A stretch of DNA of 64,000 nucleotides from Miniphocaeibacter sp012841535 (GCF_049274025.1 NZ_JBASRV010000077.1); one strand, 5' to 3'. Counted from the first letter of the stretch, positions 50,943 through 60,847 are shown. Numbers and translations are program-made. Notes: a model not told the origin generated them from the sequence alone.

Positions 50943-51980
50943 ATGAATAATACTATTGAGTTAAAAAATATTTCAAAGAAATTTGATGATGATTTAATAT
51001 TGGATAATTTGAATTTAAATATAAAACAAGGGGAGTTTTTAACTTTATTAGGCCCTAGTGGTTGTGGAAAGACAACTACCTTAAGAATTATAGCGGGCTT
51101 TACAACACCAGATAGTGGTGAAGTAATTTTTGAAGGGAAAAATATTAGTAATATACCTCCTTATGAAAGGAATATAAATACCGTTTTTCAAAAATATGCT
51201 TTATTTCCAAATATGAATGTTTATGAAAATATAGCTTTTGGATTAAAAATAAGAAAAATGCCTAAAAAAGAAATAGATAAGAAAGTTTCTGAAATGTTAA
51301 GGCTAGTGAATTTATCGGGATTTGAAAAAAGAAATATAGAGGCCTTAAGTGGTGGACAACAACAAAGAGTTGCCATAGCCAGAGCTTTGGTAAATGAACC
51401 TAAGGTTTTATTATTAGATGAGCCTTTAGGTGCATTAGATTTAAAACTAAGACAGGATATGCAGGTTGAATTAAAAAATATTCAACAAAGAATTGGTATT
51501 ACCTTTATATATGTAACTCATGATCAAGAAGAAGCCCTAAGTATGAGTGATAAAATTGTAGTATTAAATAAGGGCATAATTCAGCAAATTGGTAGTCCAA
51601 TAGATATTTATAACGAGCCGGAGAATGCTTTTGTTGCAGATTTTATTGGGGAAAGTAACATAATTGATGGAATAATGAATGAGGATTTTCTAGTAACATT
51701 TTCAGATTATGAGTTTAAATGCGTAGATAAGGGTTTTAATAAAAATGAAAAAGTTGATGTAGTTGTTAGACCTGAAGACATTGAATTAGTCCCGGAAGAC
51801 AAGGGAATGTTAGTAGGTGTTGTTGAATCTGTTGTATTTAAAGGTGTTCATTATGAAATGAATATAGATGTAAAGGGATTTAAATATTTAGTACAGTCAA
51901 CATTATCTAAAGAGGTAAATGATAGGACGGGAATGATAATCACTCCGGAAAATATTCATATAATGAGGAAGGTAATATAG
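50943..51980 (+). CDS. potA: spermidine/putrescine ABC transporter ATPase
   Basis: A 345-residue ATPase from ATG 50943, placed by TTAGGAGG; the longer frame from 50907 would start inside the regulator gene. Walker A GPSGCGKTTT (about 38-47), Q-loop NTVFQKYALFP, signature LSGGQQQR, Walker B LLLDEPLGALD, and H-loop YVTHDQEEAL. The C-terminal TOBE-type domain is at about 235-345 (VVRPEDIELVPEDKG). It powers import with PotB and PotC. It is followed at once by potB. Confidence 0.96.
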   Translation: MNNTIELKNISKKFDDDLILDNLNLNIKQGEFLTLLGPSGCGKTTTLRIIAGFTTPDSGEVIFEGKNISNIPPYERNINTVFQKYALFPNMNVYENIAFGLKIRKMPKKEIDKKVSEMLRLVNLSGFEKRNIEALSGGQQQRVAIARALVNEPKVLLLDEPLGALDLKLRQDMQVELKNIQQRIGITFIYVTHDQEEALSMSDKIVVLNKGIIQQIGSPIDIYNEPENAFVADFIGESNIIDGIMNEDFLVTFSDYEFKCVDKGFNKNEKVDVVVRPEDIELVPEDKGMLVGVVESVVFKGVHYEMNIDVKGFKYLVQSTLSKEVNDRTGMIITPENIHIMRKVI

Positions 51981-52805
51981 ATGAGATTTAGAAAACTAGC
52001 CTATCCATATATTATTTGGATATCTATATTTATTATTATTCCAATAATTATGGTTTTATATTATGCATTAAAATCCGGTGAAATAGCAGGTTTTACATTA
52101 GATAATTTTATAAAATTTTTTAAATCAATTAATTTAAGGGTTTTTTATAATTCAATAAAAATTGCCTTTGTATGTACTATTGTATGTTTAATAATTGGAT
52201 ATCCTATGGCATATTGGATTTCAAAACTATCCTTAAGAAAAAGATCCATTATGATTTTACTTGTTATATTACCAATGTGGATGAATTTCTTATTAAGAAC
52301 CTATGCTTGGATGAATATTTTAGCTACAAATGGAATTATAAATAACTTCCTTGGTAGATTTGGTATAGAACCTTTAAATTTAATTTACACTAAGGGAGCT
52401 ATTATTGTTGGAATGGTTTATAATTTCCTACCCTTTATGATTTTGCCAATTTATACTGTAATTGAAAAAATAGATAACTCCTTACTGGAAGCATCTGCAG
52501 ACTTAGGAGCAACACAGATGCAAACATTTTGGAAAATTATTTTTCCAATGAGTCTACCGGGAGTAATAACCGGAATTACAATGGTGTTTATTCCGGCAAT
52601 ATCAACATTTGAAATTTCTGCTTTACTAGGTGGCAATAAAATAAATTTAATTGGTAATGTTATAGAAAATCAATTTAGAGTAGTTGGAGATTGGAATTAT
52701 GGTTCAGCAATTAGTATGGTACTAATGGCAATAATTTTAATAATTATGATGATTACCAATAAGTTTGATAGTAGTGAAGAAAAAATAGGAGGTGGATTAT
52801 GGTAA
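51981..52805 (+). CDS. potB: spermidine/putrescine ABC transporter permease PotB
   Basis: A 274-residue permease with six membrane helices and the binding-protein-dependent EAA loop (EASADLGATQMQTFWKIIFP). WMNFLLRTYAWMNILATNG is typical of PotB. The ATG follows the potA stop directly. It overlaps potC by 7 nt. Confidence 0.94.
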   Translation: MRFRKLAYPYIIWISIFIIIPIIMVLYYALKSGEIAGFTLDNFIKFFKSINLRVFYNSIKIAFVCTIVCLIIGYPMAYWISKLSLRKRSIMILLVILPMWMNFLLRTYAWMNILATNGIINNFLGRFGIEPLNLIYTKGAIIVGMVYNFLPFMILPIYTVIEKIDNSLLEASADLGATQMQTFWKIIFPMSLPGVITGITMVFIPAISTFEISALLGGNKINLIGNVIENQFRVVGDWNYGSAISMVLMAIILIIMMITNKFDSSEEKIGGGLW

Positions 52806-53581
52806 AAAAATTGAAGAATTTTTATATATTTTTAGTTTTTTTATTTTTATATGCACCAATAATTTTTCTAATGATTTTTTCTTTTAATAATTCTAAATTA
52901 AAAACTACTTGGAGTGGCTTTACATTAAAATGGTATGAGGAATTATTTAAAAATGAGGAAATTCTATCTTCCTTTTCCAATACTATAATAATAGCTGTAT
53001 TAGCAACATTAGTAGCTACTGCTTTAGGCACTATGGCAGCAATAGGAATATACTATATGAAAAACTGGAAAAAATCCCTAGTATTAAATATTAATTATAT
53101 TCCTGTATTAAATCCCGATATAGTTACAGCAGTATCGGTTATGGTTTTATTTAGGTTAGTTGCAATGGAAAATGGGTTTATAACAGTTTTACTATCCCAT
53201 ATAATGTTTACAACTCCCTATGTTGTTTTAACTATATTACCTAAATTAAAACAAATGAGTAAATCCTTACCGGAAGCAGCAATGGACTTAGGAGCTACAC
53301 CCTTTTATACCTTTAGGAAAATAATAATTCCGGAAATAAAAACAGGTATTATTTCAGGAGCTATTCTTGCCTTTACATTATCCCTAGATGATTTTGTTGT
53401 ATCTTATTTTACTACGGGAAACGGATTTAATACCCTTTCAGTAACAGTGTATTCAATGGCAAGAAGAGGAATAAATCCGGCTATTAATGCTTTATCAACT
53501 TTAATGTTTTTATCAATTTTAATACTTTTGTTTATAGTATATAAAACTTCGAAAGATTCTGAAGATGAAAAAAATTTATAG
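52799..53581 (+). CDS. potC: spermidine/putrescine ABC transporter permease PotC
   Basis: A 260-residue second permease with six membrane helices. The EAA loop is EAAMDLGATPFYTFRKIIIP, and FSFNNSKLKTTWSGFTLKWY and LDDFVVSYFTTG are PotC-typical. RBS AATAGGAGGT lies inside potB. potD starts 10 nt downstream from a TTG. Confidence 0.94.
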   Translation: MVKKLKNFYIFLVFLFLYAPIIFLMIFSFNNSKLKTTWSGFTLKWYEELFKNEEILSSFSNTIIIAVLATLVATALGTMAAIGIYYMKNWKKSLVLNINYIPVLNPDIVTAVSVMVLFRLVAMENGFITVLLSHIMFTTPYVVLTILPKLKQMSKSLPEAAMDLGATPFYTFRKIIIPEIKTGIISGAILAFTLSLDDFVVSYFTTGNGFNTLSVTVYSMARRGINPAINALSTLMFLSILILLFIVYKTSKDSEDEKNL

Positions 53582-53591
53582 GAGGTGTTAT

Positions 53592-54638
53592 TTGAAAAAA
53601 GTAAAAATCCTAATGATATTAATACTATCTATTTTTTTATTGTCCAGTTGTAATAATAAAACAATAAAAGGTGAAAAGGTCTATGTATACAACTGGGGAG
53701 AGTATATTGATGAATCTGTATTAAAATCCTTTGAAGAGGATACAGGTATAAAGGTAATTTACGAGCAATTTACTCAAAATGAAGATATGTATATGAAAAT
53801 AAAAGAAGGTGGTTCAACTTATGATTTGATTTTTCCCTCAGACTATATGGTTGAAAGATTAATAGAGGAAGGTATGATTCAACCTATAAATATGGATAAT
53901 ATACCGAATATTAAAAATATAGGTAAAGAATATTTAAACATGGAGTACGATTCGGAACAAAAATATTCTATACCTTATTTTTGGGGAACTGTAGGAATAC
54001 TTTATAATGAAAAATTAGTTGACGATAAAGTAGATTCTTGGGAAATATTATGGAATAAAAAATATGCACATAAAATAATAATGATGGATTCTACTAGGGA
54101 TTCAATAGGAATAGCTTTAATAAAAAATGGGTTTTCTATGAACAGTAGAAATCTTAAGGAATTGGAAATTGCAAAAAAGGACTTAATAAAGCAAAAACCA
54201 ATTGTAAGAGCTTATTTAGTAGATGAAATGAAGGGACAAATGGTTAATAATGAAGCTGCATTAGCACCGGCCTATTCCGGTGATGCAATGGATGCCATGT
54301 CGGAAAACCCGGACTTAAAATATATTGTGCCAAAGGAAGGTACAAATTTATGGTTCGATTCTATGGCAATTCCTAAAAATGCTAAAAATGTAAAAAATGC
54401 AGAAAAATTTATTAACTATATATTGGAACCGGAAAATGCAGCAAAAATTGCTGAATATATAGGATACTCTTCTCCAAATATAGAGGCGGTAAAATTATTA
54501 GATGAAGAAATACAAAATAGTAAGGTAGCATATCCGGACTTATCAACTTTAGGAAAATTAGAGATATTTAAAAACCCAAGGGATATAAATTCTGTATATA
54601 GTGAAATATGGGCTGAAGTTAAAGCAGCGGATTTTTAG
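53592..54638 (+). CDS. potD: polyamine-binding lipoprotein PotD
   Basis: Starts at TTG 53592, with TAGGAGGTG upstream; a longer frame from 53565 begins inside potC. The 348-residue protein has a lipobox LLSSC (Cys about 18), then VYVYNWGEYIDESVLKSFEE, YDLIFPSDYMVERL, WGTVGILYNEKL and APAYSGDAMDAM of the PotD/PotF periplasmic-binding fold. It delivers spermidine or putrescine to PotBC at the membrane surface. Last gene of the operon, with a terminator 2 nt after the stop. Confidence 0.94.
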   Translation: MKKVKILMILILSIFLLSSCNNKTIKGEKVYVYNWGEYIDESVLKSFEEDTGIKVIYEQFTQNEDMYMKIKEGGSTYDLIFPSDYMVERLIEEGMIQPINMDNIPNIKNIGKEYLNMEYDSEQKYSIPYFWGTVGILYNEKLVDDKVDSWEILWNKKYAHKIIMMDSTRDSIGIALIKNGFSMNSRNLKELEIAKKDLIKQKPIVRAYLVDEMKGQMVNNEAALAPAYSGDAMDAMSENPDLKYIVPKEGTNLWFDSMAIPKNAKNVKNAEKFINYILEPENAAKIAEYIGYSSPNIEAVKLLDEEIQNSKVAYPDLSTLGKLEIFKNPRDINSVYSEIWAEVKAADF

Positions 54639-54640
54639 AA

Positions 54641-54665
54641 AAAAAGAGCCAAAAGGCTCTTTTTG
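54641..54665 (+). terminator. terminator of the pot operon
   Basis: Stem AAAAAGAGCC / GGCTCTTTTT with an AAAA loop and a T run. Confidence 0.9.
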
Positions 54666-54698
54666 TTGTATAATGTAAAAATGTATGAGAGGTGAAAT

Positions 54699-55520
54699 AT
54701 GATAGAAATTTTAAAAGCAATTATACTTGGTATTGTAGAAGGTATAACAGAATGGCTACCAATTAGTTCAACAGGACATATAATTTTAGTAGATGAATTT
54801 TTAAAGATGAATGTTTCAGAACAATTTATGTCTATGTTTACAGTTGTAATACAATTAGGAGCAATTTTAGCTGTAGTAGTAATATATTGGAAGAAGATTT
54901 TTCCCTTTAGAAAAAAGGAAGGAAAGATTTTAGTTAATAAAAACAAAATGATAATGTGGATAAAAATTGTTATTGCCTGTTTACCTGCGGCGTTAATTAT
55001 TCCTTTTGATGATAAATTTGAGGAATTATTCCATAAGCCTATTCCAATAGCTTTAGCACTAATAATAGTAGGTATACTATTTATATTAGTTGAAAATAGA
55101 AATACAGAAAAAACAGCTAAAATTAATTCTATTAATGATATTACATATCAAGCTGCAATAATAATAGGTGTTTTTCAAATGATAGCAGGAATATTCCCAG
55201 GTGTATCAAGGTCAGGTGCAACAATTCTTGGTGGTATTTCCATTGGTTTATCTAGAACAATAGCAGCGGAATTTACATTCTTTTTAGCGATTCCCGTTAT
55301 GTTTGGTGCAAGTTTTATTAAATTATTAAAATTTGGATTTGCATTTACAGGATTTGAAATTACTTTACTTTTAGTAGCTTCACTAGTATCATTTATAGTA
55401 TCAGTAGCAACTATTAAATTTTTAATAAACTATGTTAAAAAACACGATTTTAAAATATTCGGTTGGTATAGAATAGCTTTAGGTATTTTAGTTATATTAT
55501 ACTTTACAGTATTACAATAA
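54699..55520 (+). CDS. uppP: undecaprenyl-diphosphatase
   Basis: A 273-residue integral membrane enzyme (BacA/UppP) that recycles the wall-lipid carrier and gives bacitracin tolerance. The catalytic motifs are EGITEWLPISSTGHI (about 14-28, Glu-rich) and PGVSRSGATILGGISIGLSR (about 169-188). About eight membrane helices. Length is typical. RBS AGAGGTG. It has its own terminator. Confidence 0.97.
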   Translation: MIEILKAIILGIVEGITEWLPISSTGHIILVDEFLKMNVSEQFMSMFTVVIQLGAILAVVVIYWKKIFPFRKKEGKILVNKNKMIMWIKIVIACLPAALIIPFDDKFEELFHKPIPIALALIIVGILFILVENRNTEKTAKINSINDITYQAAIIIGVFQMIAGIFPGVSRSGATILGGISIGLSRTIAAEFTFFLAIPVMFGASFIKLLKFGFAFTGFEITLLLVASLVSFIVSVATIKFLINYVKKHDFKIFGWYRIALGILVILYFTVLQ

Positions 55521-55546
55521 GAGGTTATAAAATTACCTCTTTTTTC
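55519..55546 (+). terminator. terminator of uppP
   Basis: Stem AAGAGGT (55519-55525) / ACCTCTT (55535-55541), AT-rich loop, T run. Confidence 0.75.
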
Positions 55547-55575
55547 TTATATTATATTATTTTAAAATTGATATA

Positions 55576-55584
55576 TGGTATAAT
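55576..55584 (+). promoter_or_regulatory. extended -10 promoter for pcrA-ligA
   Basis: TGGTATAAT matches the extended -10 pattern exactly. About 90 nt of leader, containing a terminator-like hairpin, separates it from the pcrA ATG. Confidence 0.5.
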
Positions 55585-55625
55585 AATAAGTAGGAAAAGC
55601 AGGGTTTTTAGTGAATATATTTTGA

Positions 55626-55655
55626 AAAATAAGCCTTTTTAGGCCTTATTTTTTT
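55626..55655 (+). terminator. terminator-like hairpin in the pcrA leader
   Basis: AAATAAGCC pairs with GGCCTTATTT around TTTTTA (one bulged base), then TTTTTT. It lies between the extended -10 and the pcrA start, so it could act as an attenuator. Confidence 0.55.
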
Positions 55656-55675
55656 GATTTAAAATAGGAGTAGTA

Positions 55676-57877
55676 ATGAATTTATTAGACAATTTAAATA
55701 CAAAACAGAAAGAGGCTGTAACAACGACAGAGGGACCTTTATTGGTTTTAGCAGGCGCCGGTAGTGGCAAAACAAAAGTTTTAACTACAAGAATTGCATA
55801 TATTTTAGAACAGGGACTTTGTAATAAATATGAAATATTAGCAATTACCTTTACTAATAAAGCAGCATCTGAAATGAAAAATAGAGTTGAAAAATTATTA
55901 GGATATGATGTATCGGATATGTGGATAGGAACTTTCCATTCTATTTGTACAAGAATATTAAGAAGGGAAATAACCCATATAGGATATACATCCAATTTTA
56001 CAATTTACGATAGGGCCGACCAAATTTCCTTAGTTAAAGAAATCTTAAGAGAAAAGAATCTAGAAGTTAAGGAATTTCCAATTAACGCTTTTTTATCTGT
56101 ATTAAGTAATACGAAAAATATAGGAGAAGGCAGAGAATACTTAGACAGTATATACAAGGACAATCCTCAACTTAAAATCTTTGGTGAATTATTTGAAGAG
56201 TATGAGAAAAAGACAAAACTATATAATTCTTTAGATTTTGATGATTTAATTTTAAAAACATTGGAATTATTTGAAACATGTCCAGATATTGCAAAAAAGT
56301 ATTCAGGTAGGTTCAAATATATTTTCGTTGATGAATACCAAGATACAAATAAAAGTCAATATAATTTAATTCGTTTTTTAACTAAGGGTAATAATAATAT
56401 TTGTGTAGTAGGCGACGGGGATCAATCTATTTATGGTTGGCGAGGAGCGGATATTACCAATATATTAAACTTTGAAAAAGACTTTAAAGATGCAAAGATT
56501 ATTTTACTTGAACAAAACTATAGATCGACAAAGAAAATTTTAAAAGTTGCAAATTCTGTTATTAAAAATAACGAGGAAAGAAAAGACAAGGATTTATGGA
56601 CCGAAAATGATGAAGGTGACGATGTAATATATAAAAAAGTAGGCTCAGACTTAGAAGAAGCAATAGTTGTAACAAATTGGATTGAACATTTAAGGTACAA
56701 CCACTATAAATTTGAAGACATGGCTATTTTATATAGAACAAACTCTCAATCTCGTATTTTTGAGGAAACTCTATTAAGGGAAGGTATAAATTATCATGTA
56801 GTTGGTGGATTAAAATTCTATGATAGAAAAGAAATAAAAGATTTAATAGCTTATTTAAAAATTATTATTAACCAAGATGACAATATTTCTTTAAAAAGAA
56901 TTATAAATTACCCTAAAAGAGGAATTGGCGATGCTACAATTGCAAAGTTGGAGGCAGAAGCAAACAATATTGGAATTTCTATTTATGAATTAATTAAAAG
57001 AGACCTATTGCATATGGTTGCACAAGGTACAGCTGCAAAGTTAAGGTCATTTTTATTTATGATGGAAAACTTAAAAGAGCAAATAAATAGCTATTCTGTT
57101 TCAGAATTTGTAGAATTGGTTTTAGAAAAGTCTGAATATTTAAGTATGTTAAAAGCATCTAAATTACGAGAGGACAAAACCAGAATAGAAAACTTAGGTT
57201 CATTTATTACAGCTATTATGGATTATGAAAAGGGTGCAGAAAATCCTTCCCTAGAAGACTACTTAGCTTCTGTTAGTTTATTGTCCGATGTAGACAAAAC
57301 CGACGAAGAAGGCAAGGGAGTAAGTTTAATGACGGTCCATGCTGCAAAGGGACTAGAATATAAGATTGTGTTTCTAACTGGTATGGAGGAAGGTCTATTT
57401 CCAAGTGAGAGGTCTATCTATGAGAGAGATGGACTTGAAGAGGAAAGAAGACTATGTTATGTTGCAGTTACTAGGGCAGAAGAGAAGTTATTTATAACAA
57501 GTTCCAGTTCAAGAAGGGTCTTTGGGAAAACTATAATGAAGGAAGAATCGAGGTTTATTGAGGAAATGAAAGATAATATTTTTGAAGAAAAACCAAAGGT
57601 TATAGTTGATACTAATTTTAGGGAGAGTTATTCCTCATCTGTGGAAAGTATGGCTGATGATTTAAGAGAGCCTTTTTATAAAAAAACAAAACAAACTAAG
57701 AAAACCTTAGAAGGAATTGATTTAAAGATGGGGCAAAAGGTAAAACATAAGTCCTTTGGTATTGGTACAATAGTATCTATAACAGAAAAAGACGATGGAG
57801 ATGAATTAGTAATTTCTTTTGATGGAAAGGGTATAAAAAGATTAAATAAAAATTTAGCACCTTTGGAGATTTTATAA
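55676..57877 (+). CDS. pcrA: ATP-dependent DNA helicase PcrA
   Basis: A 733-residue superfamily 1A helicase for repair and plasmid-type replication. Motif I GAGSGKTKVL (about 27-36), motif Ia ITFTNKAASEMKNRV, motif II FVDEYQDTN, motif III VVGDGDQSIYGWRGAD, motif IV NYRST, motif V TVHAAKGLEYKIVFL and motif VI RRLCYVAVTRA are all in order. A C-terminal Tudor-like tail (LKMGQKVKHKSFGIGTIVSI) contacts RNA polymerase in relatives. It overlaps ligA by 1 nt, the common pcrA-ligA pair. Confidence 0.98.
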   Translation: MNLLDNLNTKQKEAVTTTEGPLLVLAGAGSGKTKVLTTRIAYILEQGLCNKYEILAITFTNKAASEMKNRVEKLLGYDVSDMWIGTFHSICTRILRREITHIGYTSNFTIYDRADQISLVKEILREKNLEVKEFPINAFLSVLSNTKNIGEGREYLDSIYKDNPQLKIFGELFEEYEKKTKLYNSLDFDDLILKTLELFETCPDIAKKYSGRFKYIFVDEYQDTNKSQYNLIRFLTKGNNNICVVGDGDQSIYGWRGADITNILNFEKDFKDAKIILLEQNYRSTKKILKVANSVIKNNEERKDKDLWTENDEGDDVIYKKVGSDLEEAIVVTNWIEHLRYNHYKFEDMAILYRTNSQSRIFEETLLREGINYHVVGGLKFYDRKEIKDLIAYLKIIINQDDNISLKRIINYPKRGIGDATIAKLEAEANNIGISIYELIKRDLLHMVAQGTAAKLRSFLFMMENLKEQINSYSVSEFVELVLEKSEYLSMLKASKLREDKTRIENLGSFITAIMDYEKGAENPSLEDYLASVSLLSDVDKTDEEGKGVSLMTVHAAKGLEYKIVFLTGMEEGLFPSERSIYERDGLEEERRLCYVAVTRAEEKLFITSSSSRRVFGKTIMKEESRFIEEMKDNIFEEKPKVIVDTNFRESYSSSVESMADDLREPFYKKTKQTKKTLEGIDLKMGQKVKHKSFGIGTIVSITEKDDGDELVISFDGKGIKRLNKNLAPLEIL

Positions 57878-59871
57878 TGGATAAAATATCTAGAATAGAA
57901 GAACTAATAAAGAGAGTTACAGAACTTAATTATCATTATTATACTTTAGATGAGCCAATAGTAGCCGATAGTGAATATGATAAATTATATGATGAATTAG
58001 TAGCTTTAGAAAAAGAAACAGGATATGTAAAAGATACTTCTCCAACGCAAAGAGTAGGGGAAGTACTTTTAGAAGGATTTGTAAAGCATAATCATATAAA
58101 TCCGCTATATAGTTTAGATAAAGCCCAAACCTTTGGTGAATTGAAAGACTGGGTAGTTAGATGTGAGAAAATGGTAAATAGTTACAATGCCATAAATGAA
58201 GATAAACTACCGGAACTAAAATATATTATAGAATTAAAATTCGATGGTTTAACAATAAATTTAACATATAATAATGGAAAATTACAAATGGCAGCAACGA
58301 GAGGCAATGGAACTATAGGGGAAGAAATTTTACCTCAAGTTAAAACTATTAGGTCGGTGCCTTTGGAAATAGAGTTTAAGGGACTTATGGAAGTACAGGG
58401 CGAGGGGTTAATGCCTTTGTCTGAACTTGAAAATTATAATAAAAATAATGAAATACAATTGAAAAATGCACGAAATGCAGCAGCAGGTGCCTTAAGAAAT
58501 TTAAACCCAAAAGAAACTGAAAAAAGACATTTAACAGCATTTTTCTATAATATAGGATATATTGAAGGGAAAGAATTTTCTAGTCAATTGGAAATGGTTG
58601 ACTTTATAAAAGAAAATAAATTTAAAGTTAATAAATTTTTTAGAATAGCTAAAAATTTAGAAGAAATAGAAGAAACAATAAACTATATAGATGAATATAG
58701 AAAAACAATAGATATATTAACAGATGGTGCAGTTATAAAAATAAATGATTTAAAAACCCGGGAAGTTCTAGGCTATACTAATAAATTTCCACGATGGGCA
58801 ATTGCCTATAAATTTGCACCGGAAGAAGTAACTACAATTTTAAAAGATGTAATTTGGAATGTAGGAAGAACCGGAAAGGTTACTCCATCTGCCATACTAG
58901 AACCGGTAGAAATTGGAGATGTAACAGTACAAAGGGCAACCTTAAATAATTATGATGATATATTAAGAAAAAAGGTAGAATTAAATTCAAGGGTACTTAT
59001 AAGACGTTCCAATGATGTAATACCGGAAATATTAGGAGTAATAGATGATGGTAGGAAAACTACTCCAATTGAATTACCTACAAAATGTCCTTACTGTCAT
59101 ACGGATTTAATAAAAGATGGTGTTCATATATTTTGTCCAAATTCTATGAGTTGCGAGCCTCAATTAGTTAGTAGACTTGTTCATTTTGCATCAAGAGATG
59201 CAATGAATATTGATGGTTTAAGTGAAAAAACTGTAGAAAAAATGTTGGATATTTTAAATGTTAGACAAATTTCACAAATATATGATTTAAAAGAAGAAGA
59301 CCTTCTTGAAATTCCAGGCTTTAAAGAAAAGAAAACCAATAATTTACTTACAGCTATTGAAAAGAGCAAAAATGTAAAATTGGAAAACTTCATATATGCT
59401 ATAGGAATACCTAATGTAGGAATAAAAACTAGTGAGGACTTAGCTAAAAAGTTTAAGGAATTTTCTAATCTATCAAAAGCAACTGTAGAAGAATTAATAC
59501 AAGTTGAAGATATAGGCGAGATTACTGCAGAGGCAATTGTAGAATTCTTCCATGATGAAGAAATAGTAAATGGAATAAGCAGCTTGTTATCAAAAGGAAT
59601 TAAAATTGAAAATCCAAAAGAAAGCCTACTTGTGGCAAGTGAAAAGTTTAATGAAAAAAGAATAGTAATTACCGGTTCTTTTGAAAATTATAAAAGAAAA
59701 GATTTAGAAAAAATATTCAAAGAAAAAGGTGCTAAGACAGGGTCATCAGTTTCTAAAAATACAGACTTTCTTATAGTAGGAACAGATCCTGGAAGTAAAC
59801 TTACAAAAGCACAAGAATTAGGCGTACAAATAATATATGAAGAGGATTTAGAAGAATTTATAAAAGACTAA
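57877..59871 (+). CDS. ligA: NAD-dependent DNA ligase
   Basis: A 664-residue ligase that seals nicks using NAD+. The N-terminal Ia domain has YHYYTLDEPIVADSEYD. The adenylated lysine is in IELKFDGLT (about 120), followed by the nucleotidyl motifs ATRGNGTIGE, RNAAAGALRNLNP and WAIAYKFAPEE. The OB fold is followed by a zinc site (CPYCHTDL, then CPNSMSC), helix-hairpin-helix repeats and a C-terminal BRCT domain (about 590-664, RIVITGSFENYKRKDLEK). The ATG overlaps the pcrA stop. Confidence 0.98.
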   Translation: MDKISRIEELIKRVTELNYHYYTLDEPIVADSEYDKLYDELVALEKETGYVKDTSPTQRVGEVLLEGFVKHNHINPLYSLDKAQTFGELKDWVVRCEKMVNSYNAINEDKLPELKYIIELKFDGLTINLTYNNGKLQMAATRGNGTIGEEILPQVKTIRSVPLEIEFKGLMEVQGEGLMPLSELENYNKNNEIQLKNARNAAAGALRNLNPKETEKRHLTAFFYNIGYIEGKEFSSQLEMVDFIKENKFKVNKFFRIAKNLEEIEETINYIDEYRKTIDILTDGAVIKINDLKTREVLGYTNKFPRWAIAYKFAPEEVTTILKDVIWNVGRTGKVTPSAILEPVEIGDVTVQRATLNNYDDILRKKVELNSRVLIRRSNDVIPEILGVIDDGRKTTPIELPTKCPYCHTDLIKDGVHIFCPNSMSCEPQLVSRLVHFASRDAMNIDGLSEKTVEKMLDILNVRQISQIYDLKEEDLLEIPGFKEKKTNNLLTAIEKSKNVKLENFIYAIGIPNVGIKTSEDLAKKFKEFSNLSKATVEELIQVEDIGEITAEAIVEFFHDEEIVNGISSLLSKGIKIENPKESLLVASEKFNEKRIVITGSFENYKRKDLEKIFKEKGAKTGSSVSKNTDFLIVGTDPGSKLTKAQELGVQIIYEEDLEEFIKD

Positions 59872-59893
59872 TCGAAGAAGATTAGTCTTTTTG
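59862..59893 (+). terminator. terminator of pcrA-ligA
   Basis: Stem AAAGACTAAT (59863-59872) / ATTAGTCTTT (59881-59890), 8-nt loop, then TTT. The ligA stop codon lies in the left arm. Confidence 0.85.
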
Positions 59894-60003
59894 CTTATTA
59901 TAATAATTTATTTCATAATGATTAAAAACAAGGACTTCCCAAGAAAAACAAAGTTTTGATTGGAAGAAGTCTACTGCAATATGATAAATCATAATAAAAG
60001 AAA

Positions 60004-60636
60004 CTATAATAGATAGAAGTAAATGGCAATGAATTGAGTAACAGCAGCCGCTAAAACAAATAGATGCCAAATAACATGAGCATACTTAGAGTCGCTTTTA
60101 TAGAAATAAGTACCTCCACTATACAACAATCCACCTAAAAGTATCCAGAAGAAAAACATAAGTGATGTTGAATTTATAATAGGTTTAATAAAGAATACTG
60201 CAATCCATCCCATAGCTATATATAAAATAGTAGATAATCTTTTATATTTATCATATTTACCATAAGTGAAAATTTTGTAAAATATTCCTGTAAGTGCTAA
60301 AACAGAAATTAGAATTAGAAGAATTATTCTCAAAGGTCCTTTTAAAACTAATAAAATAATTGGAATATAGGTTCCTGCTATAAAAAGATATATTGAGGAA
60401 TGATCTAAAACTCTTAAAACCTTTTTTGCCTTTTCATTTGTTATAGAATGATAAATTGTACTACTTAAAAACATAGTTATAAAGCAAGCTCCATAAATGG
60501 AAAAAGCTGTTACTTTTAAAGCGTTTCCTTCCTTTGCACTGGGAATAACTAATAGTAGTAGAAATAATATCCCTAAAATGACACCTAAACCATGGGTTAT
60601 GGCATTTGCAATTTCAATTTTTGTACTATCCTTCAT
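60004..60636 (-). CDS. haemolysin III family membrane protein
   Basis: A 210-residue seven-helix protein of the HlyIII/PAQR group. Conserved His and Asp/Ser clusters: IANAITHGLGVILG near the N-terminus, SSTIYHSITNEKAKKVLRVL with LDHSSIYLFIAGTYIPI, and HVIWHLFVLAAAVTQFIAIY at the end. These form the metal-binding site of the family, which includes putative lipid hydrolases and membrane-energy regulators; haemolysis is not implied. RBS AAAGGATAT. Monocistronic and convergent with ligA. Confidence 0.92.
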   Translation of the reverse strand: MKDSTKIEIANAITHGLGVILGILFLLLLVIPSAKEGNALKVTAFSIYGACFITMFLSSTIYHSITNEKAKKVLRVLDHSSIYLFIAGTYIPIILLVLKGPLRIILLILISVLALTGIFYKIFTYGKYDKYKRLSTILYIAMGWIAVFFIKPIINSTSLMFFFWILLGGLLYSGGTYFYKSDSKYAHVIWHLFVLAAAVTQFIAIYFYLL

Positions 60637-60787
60637 TTTATATCCTTTCTGTGTTTTAAATTTAAATATAGTTACTTTATATTAATAAATAATATCACTA
60701 TTCCCTTAACTCATCAAATATTTATAGTTACAGAAAATAAAATACTTGAAAAATTTTTTTAAATAGGTTATCATATAAGAGTAATTA

Positions 60788-60814
60788 TTAGCAGTCAATA
60801 TTAATGAGTGCTAA
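60788..60814 (+). promoter_or_regulatory. CIRCE element (HrcA operator)
   Basis: TTAGCAGTC-N9-GAGTGCTAA, against TTAGCACTC-N9-GAGTGCTAA. The left arm has one mismatch (G for C), the right arm is perfect, and the spacer is exactly 9 nt. It lies 34 nt before groES and implies HrcA-controlled heat-shock expression. Confidence 0.9.
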
Positions 60815-60847
60815 TACAATGACTAATATTCTAAGGAGGCTTTTTAA

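Noticed and set aside
59882..60070. Minus-strand ORF downstream of the haemolysin III gene
   Set aside because: Overlaps the haemolysin III 3' end in another frame; no ribosome site or recognisable content.
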